Source of the DNA: Streptomyces sp. NBC_01294
GTDB lineage: Bacteria; Actinomycetota; Actinomycetes; Streptomycetales; Streptomycetaceae
Length of the DNA: 64,000 nt
Direction of reading: 5' to 3'
NCBI RefSeq assembly: GCF_035917235.1
Contig: NZ_CP108423.1
Span: 5,981,501-6,045,500 of the forward strand
Position numbers and translations under genes: made by a program. This document shows, one piece after another, positions 63,581 to 64,000 of the stretch. Each line of letters starts with the position of its first letter. Position 1 is the stretch's first letter. Under the pieces are notes generated by a model. It saw nothing but the letters and a program-made list of their open reading frames with translations. It made no database searches and had not been told where the DNA came from.

Positions 63581-64000
63581 ATGTCCATCATTGACATCGA
63601 AGCACCACTGCACACCGCCCACCGCGACAACCACACCCACCGCGACGTCAACGGTGGATGGCTGCGGCCGGCCGTGTTCGGTGCGATGGACGGGCTCGTC
63701 TCCAACCTCGCGCTGATGACCGGCGTGGCGGGCGGCGCCGTCGCCCCGCAGACCATCGTGATCACCGGCCTGGCGGGTCTCGCGGCAGGCGCCTTCTCGA
63801 TGGCGGCCGGCGAATACACCTCCGTCGCCTCGCAGCGCGAACTGGTCCTCGCCGAACTCGACATCGAGCGTCAGCAGTTGCGCAAGCACCCGGTCGACGA
63901 GATGGAGGAGCTCGCCGAGCTCTACGTCTCCCGCGGCGTCGAGCCGCCGCTCGCCCGCGAGGTCGCCATGCAGCTGTCCCGCGACCCCGAGCAGGCGCTG
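63581..64000 (+). CDS. VIT1/CCC1-family transporter (3' end outside the window)
   Basis: Open to the last base of the window: 140 codons with no stop. The product begins MSIIDIEAPLHTAHRDNHTH, a His-rich start. It continues with the family's first membrane segments, VFGAMDGLVSNLALMTGVAG and ITGLAGLAAGAFSMAAGEY. The hydrophilic region ELAELYVSRGVEPPLAREVA is typical of the cytoplasmic metal-binding domain. VIT1/CCC1 proteins carry Fe2+ or Mn2+. GGGGAG precedes the ATG. Confidence 0.9.
   Translation, partial: MSIIDIEAPLHTAHRDNHTHRDVNGGWLRPAVFGAMDGLVSNLALMTGVAGGAVAPQTIVITGLAGLAAGAFSMAAGEYTSVASQRELVLAELDIERQQLRKHPVDEMEELAELYVSRGVEPPLAREVAMQLSRDPEQAL

Noticed and set aside
60650..63594. Long + strand frames opposite the ADP-ribosylglycohydrolase genes
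   Set aside because: They consist of Gly/Val/Arg/Pro-rich sequence, have no ribosome binding sites and lie opposite four recognisable domains.

Overview
This is a 64 kb stretch of very GC-rich DNA from an actinomycete chromosome, almost certainly a Streptomyces. Supporting points are strong G/C at third codon positions, many GTG starts, 4-base stop/start overlaps, the division order ftsW-murG-ftsQ-ftsZ-pgeF-yggS-sepF-yggT-divIVA, the his and trp gene order with a bifunctional priA, and the trpM-like gene between trpC and trpB. The species cannot be named from the sequence. No rRNA, tRNA, CRISPR array, insertion sequence or prophage was seen. The window is core chromosome apart from repeat-rich gaps between genes.

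Layout. (1) 1-8580: peptidoglycan synthesis and septation genes, all on +, ending in divIVA. (2) 9042-12188: ileS on -, preceded by a T-box leader (about 12203-12479). (3) 12825-18673: a DksA-type zinc-finger protein with a histone-like tail, lspA, an RluD-type pseudouridine synthase, a GNAT acetyltransferase, a CPA1 antiporter, and a divergent SRPBCC/TetR pair sharing a 24-bp palindrome. (4) 18945-26636: an MscS channel, a dienelactone-hydrolase-like protein, a secreted M43 metalloprotease, a Tat-exported PhoD phosphatase, a membrane-anchored DsbA-like protein, a membrane protein and a DUF2252 protein. (5) 26832-38011: dnaE, a 53-aa protein, a NYN-domain protein, an ABC exporter pair, ybaK, a LON-domain protein and a large membrane-anchored repeat protein. 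(6) 38159-43875: the his operon hisD-C-B-(small membrane protein)-H-priA-ridA-hisF. (7) 44418-54343: a TIGR03085-type protein, hisI-trpE with a Trp-associated membrane protein, two small membrane proteins, trpC-trpM-trpB-trpA, a second DsbA-like protein and lgt. (8) 54562-63333 (-): seven tightly coupled genes, namely four diverged ADP-ribosylglycohydrolase paralogues, a ribokinase-type kinase, a class III CoA-transferase and a CitE-like lyase. (9) 63581-64000: the start of a VIT1/CCC1-type transporter.

How the parts work together. The first cluster couples lipid II synthesis (MurG) and polymerisation (FtsW) to Z-ring assembly (FtsZ, SepF, FtsQ) and polar growth (DivIVA). LspA and Lgt, 40 kb apart, are two steps of lipoprotein maturation. 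The his and trp blocks are linked because PriA serves both pathways. The last operon has no function I can name. Its content suggests release of a ribosyl unit by N-glycosidic hydrolysis, phosphorylation by the kinase, and CoA-ester chemistry. It is the best candidate here for an uncharacterised system.

Gaps between genes often hold a dispersed repeat containing the core CGCCGGCG, as single inverted copies, as 28-, 70- and 71-bp tandem arrays, and flanking a large imperfect palindrome at 43961-44400.
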